Origin: Gonatopus flavifemur
Lineage: Eukaryota > Arthropoda > Insecta > Hymenoptera > Dryinidae
Length of the DNA: 64,000 bases
NCBI GenBank assembly: GCA_018340375.1
Contig: JAFFJZ010000003.1
Span: 2,542,001-2,606,000, forward strand
Direction of reading: 5' to 3'
Shown here piece after piece: positions 25,013-34,988 of the stretch. Within the stretch, counting starts at the first letter, position 1; each line of letters begins with the position of its first letter. The position numbers and the translations under genes were made by a program. The notes beneath the pieces are model-generated. The model did not search any database and was not told where the DNA came from. It saw only the letters and a program-made list of their open reading frames with translations.

Positions 25013-26473
25013 TAGTTGATTAAAAATGTTCCTACGCCGTTAACAATAAACCTACAAGAATTCCACAGAAATTCTTCAAAATATGTTATATACCATTGAA
25101 GGCTTAAGAATCATTTCGATATCGTCAAGATAATTGAAGATTATGAATTATGTGGAAGAATAATTCATTTATTTAAGGATTACATTTCGAAATCAATATA
25201 TTTTTCTAAATATTACCAGCAAGATAGTAAAATTTCACATGAGTAGATATTGATGTTGAATTTCAATTAAGAAATATATATAAAAAAAAAACAATGAGCT
25301 GATTTTGAAAAGTTATCACTCCATCAATTGAACATGTCAATATTGAAAACAATTGCATTCCGCACAAAATATTGATTTATTCTATACCATTTGAATAATA
25401 AATAATGTAATATTGCAATATATTAATTTGTTTTATTGTTGATTACGAGAATGCAATTGACAACTAATGCTTTAATAGCATTTGTCACATAAAATCAATA
25501 CTGTTCAATGAGTTTTCACTGATTGACAAGTGCAAAAAATATCGAACAAAATGTAGAAATAGATGTGCCTTAATTTTTTGTGTGAACAAATTGGAAAACG
25601 ATATTTACATTCACCATTGCATACCTGCTAGCAAACAGAAGTTCTTGCAACGTGAATGTAATTTCATGTAATTTATATTCAATGTACACAGAATATGTTC
25701 TTGGTGCCACCGCATATTATATTCTGACACCCTAATCATAATTATAAGTTTATTCCAATATCGCGTTTGGATTTCACGAAAATATTCTTGTGTCCCGACC
25801 CCAAGTATGGATGAATATCCAATTGAAACCTGTTGCAATCTCATTTGAAAGGTCTTTTCACGATTCCCCAAGAAATATGTGAATTTACTCAAAATCCATG
25901 TTGCATTGAGAATTGGATACACAAAGACGAATGATATAGGATGGCATGTGAATTGAAAAGGACAAAAATGATTCTCTTAGGTGACTAAAAATGTATTTAT
26001 ATTTGGCAACAAATCATGATACATCATTCTCTTTCAAATACACAGGTCATTAACAAGATAATTATCAACTGATTGACACATTCATTCTTCTCATTCAGTA
26101 TCTTTTTCACACATTTATAAAGAGAATCATATAATACAGATCTTAAAGTTTACGCCGTAAGAATAATTATTTCTATATATACATTTGTAAAATTGATCAG
26201 AATGCTGATCCACGTTGAATGTATATATATAACGTACGAAACCAAACCTTTTTCGTGAAAACATAGTCTGTAGTATTTCATTTCACTTTTGTGATGTATA
26301 ATCATTATTTATTATCTAAAGACTTCTTGTTTGTGAAAATAATTATATGTTACACCATTTGTTTTTTATATAAAATATATATATACAGATATAATCAATC
26401 ATGAATAAATGAGAATATCGCGAAGAATAATTTCATCTACAACTGTTTTGAACGGTATTGGGACGTCCGAAAA

Positions 26474-27583
26474 TCAAGTTTTCCTCTTTTTTGGTTTTCC
26501 TCGAGAAATGAGAGAACACTCATTCAACAAATGGGTCATACCAACATAGTCACCTCCCATAGCAATACAATCATTCCACCGTTTTTCTAAACTTTCCACG
26601 CCTTTCTTATAGAACAATTCGTCTTTTTCCTCGAAATAAGCTTCAGTCGTGGTTATAATCTCATCATCGGAGCTAAATCTCTTTCCCTGGAGCATTTCGT
26701 TGAGATCTGCGAACAGGTAGAAGTCAGTTGGGGCTAGGTCAGGCGAATATGGAGGGTGTGGAACCAATTCGAATCGTAATTCGTTCAATTTCACCATTGC
26801 TTTCATCGACTTGTAAATTGCTGCAGTGTCTTGATGGAACAGCGGTTTTTTCCTTCGCATATGAGGTCTTTTCTGCTTAATCGTGTCATTCAATCTATCC
26901 AATAACGCAACGTAGTAATCGCTGTTGATCATTTGGCCCTTAGGAAGAAAGTCGAGGAGCAAAATTCCGTATGCGTCCCAAAATACAGAGACCATGACCT
27001 TGCCCGCTGACTGTTGTATCTTCGGACGCTTTGGCGGGCTTTCGTCCTCTTTTTTGCACTCGGCTGCCGGTGTTTCCGACTCCGGCGTACAGTGATGAAT
27101 CCATGTTTCATCCACGGTTACGTACCGACGCAAAAAATCCTTTCTATCGCGCGTAAACAGCTGCAAACAGCGCCCTGAGTCACTAATTCGTTGTTGTTTT
27201 TGCTCCATTGTGAGCACACGCGGCACCCACTTGGAAAAAAGTTTTTCCATACCCAAATGTTCGTGCACAATGTTGAATACAGTGTCTTTTGATATCTTTA
27301 GAATGTCAGCTACTTCTTGCAACCTCGCTGTACGATCGGTCATAATAATTTTCAGAACTTTTTGAATGTTTTCGGGAGTTGCCGGCTCAATTGGACGACC
27401 CGAGTGCTCCGCGTTTTTAGTAGGAATTCGACCGCGTTTAAACTCCGCATACCATTGGCAAATGGTTGTTTTCGATGGACAATCTTCCGGGTAACATTTT
27501 TTCAGCCATTCCTGGGCTTGAACGGTATCCTTCCCACTTACAAAACAGTGTTTGGTTAACACACGAAACTCGTTTTCATTCAT
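26474..27583 (-). CDS. Chimeric mariner transposase with read-through C-terminal tail
   Basis: An open ORF of 369 residues from the MNENEFRVL start (an in-frame ATG 10 codons upstream at 27613 is less family-like). DD34D residues are conserved: VDETW, HQDTA and PDLAPTDF. Compared by eye with the 23784-24833 protein, residues 1-118 match at 65 of 118 positions, whereas residues 119-346 match at all but 11 of 228. The switch falls at the WVPRVLT linker, so the DNA-binding half and the catalytic half have different histories. A deletion of about 62 bp removed the normal stop codon and most of the left inverted repeat. Translation therefore runs 21 residues into former flanking DNA and ends GKPKKRKT. 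The element cannot be fully mobile as it stands. Confidence 0.88.
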   Translation of the reverse strand: MNENEFRVLTKHCFVSGKDTVQAQEWLKKCYPEDCPSKTTICQWYAEFKRGRIPTKNAEHSGRPIEPATPENIQKVLKIIMTDRTARLQEVADILKISKDTVFNIVHEHLGMEKLFSKWVPRVLTMEQKQQRISDSGRCLQLFTRDRKDFLRRYVTVDETWIHHCTPESETPAAECKKEDESPPKRPKIQQSAGKVMVSVFWDAYGILLLDFLPKGQMINSDYYVALLDRLNDTIKQKRPHMRRKKPLFHQDTAAIYKSMKAMVKLNELRFELVPHPPYSPDLAPTDFYLFADLNEMLQGKRFSSDDEIITTTEAYFEEKDELFYKKGVESLEKRWNDCIAMGGDYVGMTHLLNECSLISRGKPKKRKT

Positions 27584-27889
27584 CGTTTCAAACAAAGATA
27601 AATGTCGCATCAATTAAACTTCACACCCGACAACAACTGAACCTGATGGCTGATACTGATACGTACGTACACCGTTTCTGCCCCCTCCATTGAGCCACTC
27701 ACCTTTTCTCCACCATGCGAATCAAGGCGAGTGATTGAGAGAGAAAGTAACTTACTCTCACTCTCACTCGTCCGATTGGATTGTGATTGTAGATGAGAGT
27801 AGCTCGATGGAAGGGGCAAAAATCTTTTTTCAAGCACGACATTGGCGCTGCCATCTGTGTGTCAGTCCCGGGACTTACTAACTCCCATG
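26527..27889 (-). mobile_element. Mariner element 2, left end deleted, mosaic
   Basis: The right end, read on the minus strand from 27889, starts catgggagttagtaagtccc and continues gggactgacacacagatggc. It is flanked by TA at 27890-27891. The left end keeps only acaaatgggtcat (26527-26539) and then jumps to accaacatag, which in element 1 lies about 62 bp further inside. The 5' leader of the transposase (27584-27889) is about 125 bp longer than in element 1 and not homologous to it. Confidence 0.8.
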
Positions 27890-27892
27890 TAT

Positions 27893-27985
27893 CGTTACAA
27901 CAGTTTTAAAACAATATTGTGATGTCCGAAAATGAAGGTTTTTACATTGTTTTTCTTTTTTTATCAAGAAATCAAAAAACGCTCT
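27893..27985. repeat. Third, partial copy of the mariner left-flank sequence
   Basis: Sequence just past the right end of element 2 (acaacagttttaaaacaatattg ... atgtccgaaaatgaag ... aacgctctttta) is a diverged copy of the roughly 90 bp that precede the left end of both mariners (23622-23712 and 26438-26524). Element 2 is thus bracketed by direct copies of the same flank. Confidence 0.6.
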
Positions 27986-29278
27986 TTTAGACGTGTAAAA
28001 TTGAGACAATACATAAATCTGATCTTTAGAAATTTGTCAAATATTTATATTCACTTCACATCAAATATCACAACAATCATTTTTTATATTCATAAGTTTT
28101 TATGAACAATACGCCACGACCCCAAAATACACGAGATGTATTTGTAATGTTGAATTTCAAAATCAGCAACGAAACAGAATGTTTAGGAAGTGAAAATTAA
28201 TTATCGTACATGGATGAATTTTGAATACTTCTTTCAAACCCTGAACATTGATTTTGATAGTAAAGATGAATTAATATTCAAGTATCCAAGGTAGGTAATC
28301 CATACAGGAAACTTACGTCGTCTTTCCGTAGAATTCAAAGAGAAACAAGAGATTGGTGGATACAGCGTGGCACGACGGAGAAATGTCTACGCGAAAAAAT
28401 GATGTGAACATTTCTTTGGCGCATCTGCACTGCATTTCCGTTGTAACAAATTATATCCACCGCTCCCTTTTTTCCCCTTGATTTCATGGAGAGAAGACGT
28501 ATTTCCATGGACGACAGAACACGTCCTGTATGGGAACAGATTTAATCGTCATGTTCAACACTTTCGATCCCAGTGTTGCTTTTACGTATCAAAAGCAAAA
28601 ATAACTATAAAGACACTTCTATTGTTCATAATATGGATACAAAGCTCTCTTTTATACATTTCATTAATATATTATATTTTCATTGCTTTCAAAATTCATT
28701 TCATCTGAGTTGTTATAAATTTGCCACACATTTTACACATATATTATGTTTGTGTTGTAAAAACATGACTCGGAAGGACACAATAATGATAAAAGTCAGT
28801 ATATCATATTTGATTTTCAAAAATTCAATGTTTGATACTGACAGGGTTGATGTAATAGAATCTCGCAGTCTTGTAAATCTTATTGCAATTTTTCAACGTG
28901 ATAAAAACTGGAATCAATTGTCAAGAATTCATAAGACATGGACTTATTTTCAAAATATACTCCAATGTAATATTATTTAGAATACAATATCATGCGAATC
29001 AACACAATTTTTAATGATTATTGATATTCTATCTTCTGAAAGATCAACAAGAAAAAGGAGATGGATATTTTGTTATGGCTTTTTAATATTATTATATTTA
29101 TAAATTTGAACACCGTGAGTTCTTGGCAATTAGAGTATATGATAAAAGAACTGTAATCAAAGCATAATTCAAAATTAAAAAAGTTTCTCAACGTTGAACG
29201 ATTTGAAATTCCTTTTCATTATTTCAAATCAGAAAATATAATTCATATAACTATTTACAATTCTGTATGATTTGATAT
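27986..29278. other. Intergenic AT-rich DNA
   Basis: No supported gene. ORFs around 28478-28980 lack any recognisable domain and have composition like the surrounding non-coding DNA. A small cluster of higher GC at 28330-28480 is unexplained. Confidence 0.45.
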
Positions 29279-29284
29279 TTTTAT
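29279..29284 (-). terminator. Polyadenylation signal for the VIP36-like gene
   Basis: TTTATT on the plus strand (AATAAA on the minus strand) about 240 bases past the lectin stop codon. It implies a 3' UTR of about 250 nt. Confidence 0.45.
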
Positions 29285-29522
29285 TGCTGATTATGAAAAT
29301 GAAATCTGAATTTCAACATTCTAAACATAATTATACGCATAAATAGAAAAAAAACAGTCCATCAAATACTTATAAATACTACTATCTACTGGGGAATTAG
29401 AATGTGTGAAAATTATTGGATATGCTATATACACATATATTTTCACACATACTGACAATGCGCAAACTCTCATGCGTACATTCATTCATACATACATACA
29501 TAAAGCGTCCATCCGCGGTTGA

Positions 29523-32500
29523 CTAGTAGAATCGTTTCCGACTATGTTCTTGATGTTTCTGATAGAACATGATACCTATAACCACACAAGCGATAATAGC
29601 CAAAGCCCCCACGAGCATGAGGAAGAACACTTTGATTCCGCTCAACGCAGACGGTTTGGGATCATCAACGTGATCTGTAAAAAAAAAAGTGAGTAGAATG
29701 ATTTTAATAATTTTGGATTGTATGAAAAAAGTAACTGATCACGTTTACCAACCTCTAGGTGCTTCAAAGAACGCTGCAGATGGTAGAATATTAGACCTGT
29801 CTTCCGTTTCTTTTGGCTGGAAAGAAAAAAAAATAATTTTTTACGATCTCATACATCGATCAACGTTGTTCTTTTCATAGTATCCCGAGAGAACACGAAG
29901 CTTTGGGGAACGTTTGATAAACGTAAATGGAGAATACGCAAGAAATCTCAATCTGGAATTAACCAAACATATTTGTGTTCTCTCAGGCTGTGGCACTTTT
30001 AAATGTCCCTTTTCTTTGAAATTTCTAATTTCATTTTACAAATCAAAACTTCTGGAAAGCATTTCACATTAGACGAGTTATTAAAAAGTGAATGTGAACT
30101 CACATCGTCGGGGAGATCTAATTCAAATAATCGTATTGATAAGATATCGTGATTGTCAGAAAGATCACCAGTTTTGGCAGAAATTCCAAAATAATAACCA
30201 GTTGGAAGTTTAATGCCTTTAACGGACAGACATTCCTTCCACGCTGCCTTGTTTGAAATATCCGTTGATACTGAAAGCAAACAACATTTGTTTTTTCAAT
30301 TTTCATTATTCACATTTTCAATACATATATAATTCAGAATTCATGAAAAAATCAACCAAATTTTATATTTACGTATTTGCATGCACATGCAAACATCCAG
30401 TATTACGTTAAACCTCGTTATAAGAACATCTGTGTTTTTCTTTACTACATGTTCAATCTTTTGTTCGATGGACATGAAAAAATGTTATTTGTGATAAGAT
30501 TTTAGTTTTATTGAAAATGACTGTGAAATAAAGAATCGTGCATAAAAAAACAATAAAAAATTGATGAATAAACGAAAATACCACTGGCTGAAGTGGAGGC
30601 ACTCCGTGATGTATAAGCCAGGAGGCCTCAAGGTAAGACCTGATTGTAACGTGAATTTGTAACCACGTAAAAAGAGAAATGTATATGTATATATATATAT
30701 ATATATAAAACATATAGCATAAAAAATGAATTAAATGTATCAACTGATTATTTAACATTGATTTCAACAGAGATTTCTTCCAATTATTTGAAACATCCGA
30801 TACTTCAAACCTTCAAGTATTCACGATTAACTTCAACATGAAGAATGTGAAATACATAAATAATTTCATGCTTTATAAGAGAAAAAAAATATTTCCTCAC
30901 CGGTTAAGGTATCTTTCTCGTATCGAATTGCTATGTGGGTGTCGTGTTCCAAATTTCTAAATTTCGCTTCACATCCTGCGAGTTGCGTATGAGTTCCATC
31001 GCGATCATGATCATAATGTAACGATCCGTTATTCACCATGGCTGATATGTACGGATGTTGATGCTAGACAATTTATAAAATTCAGTTTTATATTTCAATA
31101 CATATTTAGCTATCACACCAGGGGAAGAAGGTTATATCGAATACGTACGTTATGAGCACCATTGTGATTACTATAAGTATCAAGAATTACAGCTAAACCT
31201 TGAAAGTAATCTTTATTTCCAAAAACTGGACCCGATTGCATTCTTTCTTTGGCGTACCAAATAGCAAGCCCATCGCCAAATAAATCTCTTACTTGTCCGT
31301 GTACTTTGAAATGAACTTGCAGTTCCCAGTTTCTCACATTACATGGCTGAAAGACAATATATTATTTTACATTTGATACAAATTTTTTTAAGCTTGCTTT
31401 TATATAAATTACCAAGAACAATTCTTCAATTTAGTTTTATAAAAGAATTGTGTGAGCAGACTTGAATATAACGATACGCAAAATTCTGTATTACGATTCA
31501 TCATAAAATCTTCTGTAGATTGAAATATGTCAATGACTTTTTGCAGCGAAGAGAGAAAAGAAGAAAAGAAAATATGAAAAAAATTTTGGAAATTTTATGT
31601 CCTTGAAGTTTGAATTGTTTATAAACCGAAACAAAAATTAAAAAGACGGTACTAAAGATATGATTTGAAGGATGTACTGCAAGATTTTGGATCTCTAGCA
31701 GCTAAATATTCCATTATTCCATCACCAATTCGTTTCGATAAACGATTCAATTTAGCTAATTCATTGCAGATATCATGATTTGTGCGAATATCACAAAGTG
31801 GACTCGAATAATTAATATCGCACTGATTAGGTGGGATATCCCTACCCACGCAACAAAATAGATCAGCAAGAGTTCAATTGGGGTTCAAAGAACTCATTAT
31901 GAATTCTCAAGGATTCTTTCTGAATTTCTGTACTGTGCAGGTATATAAAGTTTTGGACAAGAACAGATGCAATAACAAAAACACGTCAGAAACGGACAAC
32001 AACGGGCGACGTAGGTTCTCAAGTATCTCCTTCTGATGTGTTTTTACCATTTTTGTTTGCTTTTGTCCAAAACTTTATACAAGAATGTTCACGAGGTTAA
32101 GAAATAATTTCAACATTCTCATTCTTCCGTGGTTCCAAACAAAACAAAGTGTGAAAAATATGTGATGTTTCGTTTGTTGTATGGATATCAAATAATTATA
32201 ATTTATATTTAGGGTGACGAAGAAAGCATGTCAAATCTTTCAGGGGATGATTCTGGAAGCAATACTATGACCGATCCCTAGAGAAAAAGCTGTAAAATGC
32301 TCATTGCCAGACCTTACTTCGATCGATCAAGTAGAAGCTACATAGGTATATCGATTAATCATCAAAAGTGCTAATGTACTTGCCACCTAATGGTTAACTC
32401 ATTCGGTTTATTCATTCAAAGACCGAGTACTTTCGAATGATTCACCAAAGAAAAACATGTCTCAGTTTTACTTCAGAAATCATTTAACGGAAGATTTGAA

Positions 32501-33628
32501 ATACTTCATAGGATACAATACATTCAATTTATATTTTGAGCATATTATTATAACTTTTGCAACTGCATTCACTGAATTTGTGTTTGTTCAAGAGTTTGTA
32601 TTTGTACATTCGATCAAATATTAAGAAAATGTATATCTTGACTGGAATATACTGAAATCTTTCTTCAAAATAAGTATTATACATTACCACGGTATTCCAA
32701 ATGGCTCCTTCTTGACTTTGAACATCACGAGTTAGTCGTATATGATTATTAGTAACCATAGTATCACCCATGAAATCCCAATATGGTATCTCGGTCATTC
32801 CAGATCCTAAATGAATTCATAAGAATTGATATTCAAAATGAAATGTATAAAACCAATGAATAAACTAAAATTATACAAATGCAGAATTATTATTTTGATA
32901 TTTTCGTACCGAATGTAAGGGACTCTGATATAAATATTGTTCAATTATACTTCATAGTGATACATAGTTTTAGAAATGTTAGCTTAATAAGAAATTGATC
33001 GCCAAACGAGCAATCGTATCAGTTATTTTTGACCACGATAAATAAAAGATAGTTTAATCTGTTACAATAATCGAAGCTTAAATTTTCACTTCCAACTTAT
33101 TGCGATTTTTGTAATTTTATCATCTTTATGCTCAGATAGTATTCATAATTCTACACAGACATTCGGTTTGAAGATTTTTTTATGTTGAATGCGATGGCTG
33201 TATCTCACGAATTGTCGTATCACTTTTAATTGATATTTACGTTGTGAGCTTTGAATCGACAAAAATAATCATTAGCAATTAATTTGAATACAAATGACCT
33301 GACGTCACAACTCGGTATTCTTTTGTGCATATGAATTTATGATGAAAGAAATTTTGAAAAATAACCTCAAATTACATCGATCATTTAAAACTTCACGGCG
33401 AGATAAGATGAAGTATGAAATTATTATACAAAAGTATTCTTAATCCTTTGTATACTCAAGATCGAACAAAAAAACAAGAAAAAAACGATATTTACCTTGA
33501 TATGGTTTAATCAAGGAATGTTCTCGTTTCATGTAATCTTTTGTATTCCAGTCTGACGCCATTGCATGGTGTAAAAGAATCATAGAAATTAGGCAATGAA
33601 ACACCTCTTTCACTTGTTTAGAATACAT
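29523..33628 (-). CDS. LMAN2: VIP36-like L-type lectin (LMAN2 family), seven exons
   Basis: A type I membrane lectin that binds high-mannose glycans on cargo in the ER-Golgi system. Coding exons on the minus strand: 33628-33496, 32806-32688, 31346-31149, 31063-30901, 30270-30104, 29816-29753, 29674-29523, giving 331 residues, with all junctions in phase. A signal peptide covers about residues 1-25. The lectin fold runs from EHSLIKPYQG (36-45) to about 258. It keeps the calcium/mannose-site features GDGLAIWY (108-115), LDTYSN (139-144), the GDLSDNHD loop (239-246) and the cysteine pair C181/C218. A short stalk contains RDHVDDPKPS (281-290), then a transmembrane helix at about 295-318 and a cytosolic tail ending KRFY. 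These landmarks place it with VIP36/VIPL rather than ERGIC-53, which has a long coiled-coil stalk. VIPL cannot be excluded from sequence alone. Confidence 0.93.
30681..30707. repeat. TA microsatellite
   Basis: A run of alternating T and A in a VIP36-like intron. Likely length-variable. Confidence 0.8.
31652..31841 (-). other. Unassigned exon-like ORF inside the lectin intron
   Basis: On the minus strand an AG acceptor at 31842-31843 opens a stop-free stretch ending in TAG at 31652-31654. It encodes about 62 residues with DIPPNQCDINYSSPLC, then DIRTNHDIC, NELAKLNRLSKRIGDGIMEY and a final cysteine near DPKSC. Cysteines are spaced C-x8-C-x8-C. There is no ATG at its head, so it would have to be a terminal exon. 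An internal AG just before the TGC codon at 31822 would join in phase 0 to the lectin exon 32806-32688, giving a secreted truncated lectin. It could instead belong to a nested gene. I do not recognise the family. Confidence 0.35.
31869..31940 (-). repeat. Partial copy of the 34891-34988 MITE
   Basis: Read on the minus strand this stretch (cagaaattcagaaagaatcc, then ttgagaattcataatgagtt) follows the element at 34891-34988 closely for about 70 bp but lacks its other end. It lies directly against the next MITE at 31944. Confidence 0.55.
31944..32079. mobile_element. Tc1/mariner-like MITE in lectin intron
   Basis: Terminal inverted repeats tataaagttttggacaagaac (31944-31964) and its near-perfect complement at 32059-32079 enclose about 94 bp without coding capacity. 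TA precedes the left end. Length and ends suggest a non-autonomous Tc1/mariner-superfamily element. Confidence 0.7.
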
Positions 33629-34021
33629 TGTAATTATGAAATTGTCTTATATAAAATTTAGCAAACTTTCAAAATTACAAAGCGTAATTCGACGAATTCG
33701 TTACTTGTTAATACTACTTCTATAAGTGTGTGCGTAAAGTGATGAATTCTGAGTTTCTGACCGGGTCACGTTCTTATCAAGAAATTGAAGGGGCTGCGTT
33801 GATAGCACGGTGGGTGGATTTAATCCGTTGATAGCATGCAAGAAGCTCGTGCGAATGATTTGCTTGTCATTGGCTGAAAACTGGTGATTCATAGTGAAAT
33901 TACTAAACATTCCTAGTGATCGTCCCAATGGAGTCGGGCTTCTTGCTTACTCCCAATCTGCTATTTCCTTATTTCATCAATTTAAAAGCGCCCATAAATA
34001 AATTTCAGTTGTCATCATGGG

Positions 34022-34126
34022 CTGAGTTCGTTTAGTGGCGTCCCGAGTTACCTCAACTTGCTCCAAATGTTTCGCATTCGATATTTCCAGTTATAAAAAC
34101 GAGTTGATTGGTTCAGCCGATGTCCC
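34022..34126 (+). repeat. Dispersed repeat family A, copy 1
   Basis: Sequence ctgagttcgttta...gtcccgagttacctcaacttgctcc...cagttataaaaacgagttgattggttc matches, with substitutions, the reverse complement of 41833-41966. Two copies 7.8 kb apart in opposite orientation. Confidence 0.65.
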
Positions 34127-34128
34127 AA

Positions 34129-34237
34129 CCCGAGTGGAAAAATTTTCAAAATTGTATAAAATTTATATCGAATTATATATAAATTATATGGAATTATATA
34201 AAAATTATATATAATTCTGAAAATTTTTCCACTCGGG
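34129..34237. repeat. AT-rich foldback repeat with cccgagtgg ends
   Basis: Arms cccgagtggaaaaattttca and its complement tgaaaatttttccactcggg flank about 60 bp of TATATAATT-type sequence. Fragments of the same unit recur at 34748-34772, 40877-40915 and 56330-56380 (the last ending atttttccactcggg), so this is a dispersed MITE-like family. Confidence 0.65.
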
Positions 34238-34890
34238 AAATTTCAGGATAAAATCTATAAAAATTATGTATGTATATAAATTATATTTAATTCTGAACAT
34301 TTAATTTTGTCCACCCTTTTGTTTGGGCTGAAATCGCCAAAATTTGATGTCTCCAAACGGAAAATATGGATTCCGACTTGTGGACTCAAAATTTTGAGGA
34401 ATTCCGAGGGCCGGAAACCGCACCTAAGAGGAAAATGAAATGTTTTTATGCTTTTTTCCGCGAGCGAAAGATTTCATCGGGAGGGTAGTCATTTGTACGC
34501 TTGAATTCTTCCCCCCTCGCAATGGGAAAATTTTCAAAATCCTTGTATAATTTATCAACTTGGGCCTTGAAGTTGAGATGGACGATTTGGAAAGGATTGA
34601 TTTTTTTCAGAACACCCATTTCTACCTTGAAGAGATGAAACCTCTCTTTCCAACTTATGATTCTGATTCTTTCTAACCAATGATGCGAGTTACATTGTAT
34701 TAATTGTGAGCTGTATCAAAACCCTTGTGCTACCTGGCTTGAGCAGAAAAATTTTCAAAATTCTATATAATTTAAGAAAATTCACCTCATTTGGACCAAA
34801 ACGTCTCATATTTCTCCAAAAAATTAGATAACAATGCGACATTTTGGTCAAAGGGGGATCATTCACAGTCAAGTTGTGAAACATTCCCAC

Positions 34891-34988
34891 ACAGCACAGG
34901 AGTTCAGAAAGAATTCTTGAGAATTCGTATTGAATTCTTCAAACCCTATTTGAGTTCTTCACGAACTCTTTCTGAACTGGTGTGCTGT
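34891..34988. mobile_element. 98-bp MITE with acagcac ends
   Basis: The left end acagcacaggagttcagaaa and the right end tttctgaactggtgtgctgt are inverted repeats of about 24 bp. The interior is made of gaattcttgag/gagttcttcac motifs. A partial second copy lies at 31869-31940. Confidence 0.65.

Larger units (their letters stand above)
25011..27889. repeat. Tandem duplication, unit 2
   Basis: Second copy of the unit beginning at 22241. It lacks about 75 bp present near 22500-22660 of unit 1 and carries about 165 bp (25760-25925) that unit 1 replaces with roughly 20 bp. Homology to unit 1 is high up to about 27234, inside the transposase gene, then falls sharply. From there to 27889 the sequence comes from a different, related mariner. 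Confidence 0.8.

Noticed and set aside
27610..27837. 75-codon minus-strand ORF in the leader of mariner element 2
   Set aside because: Lies in the transposon's untranslated leader. It is low-complexity (ctctcact repeats) and has no match to mariner coding sequence.
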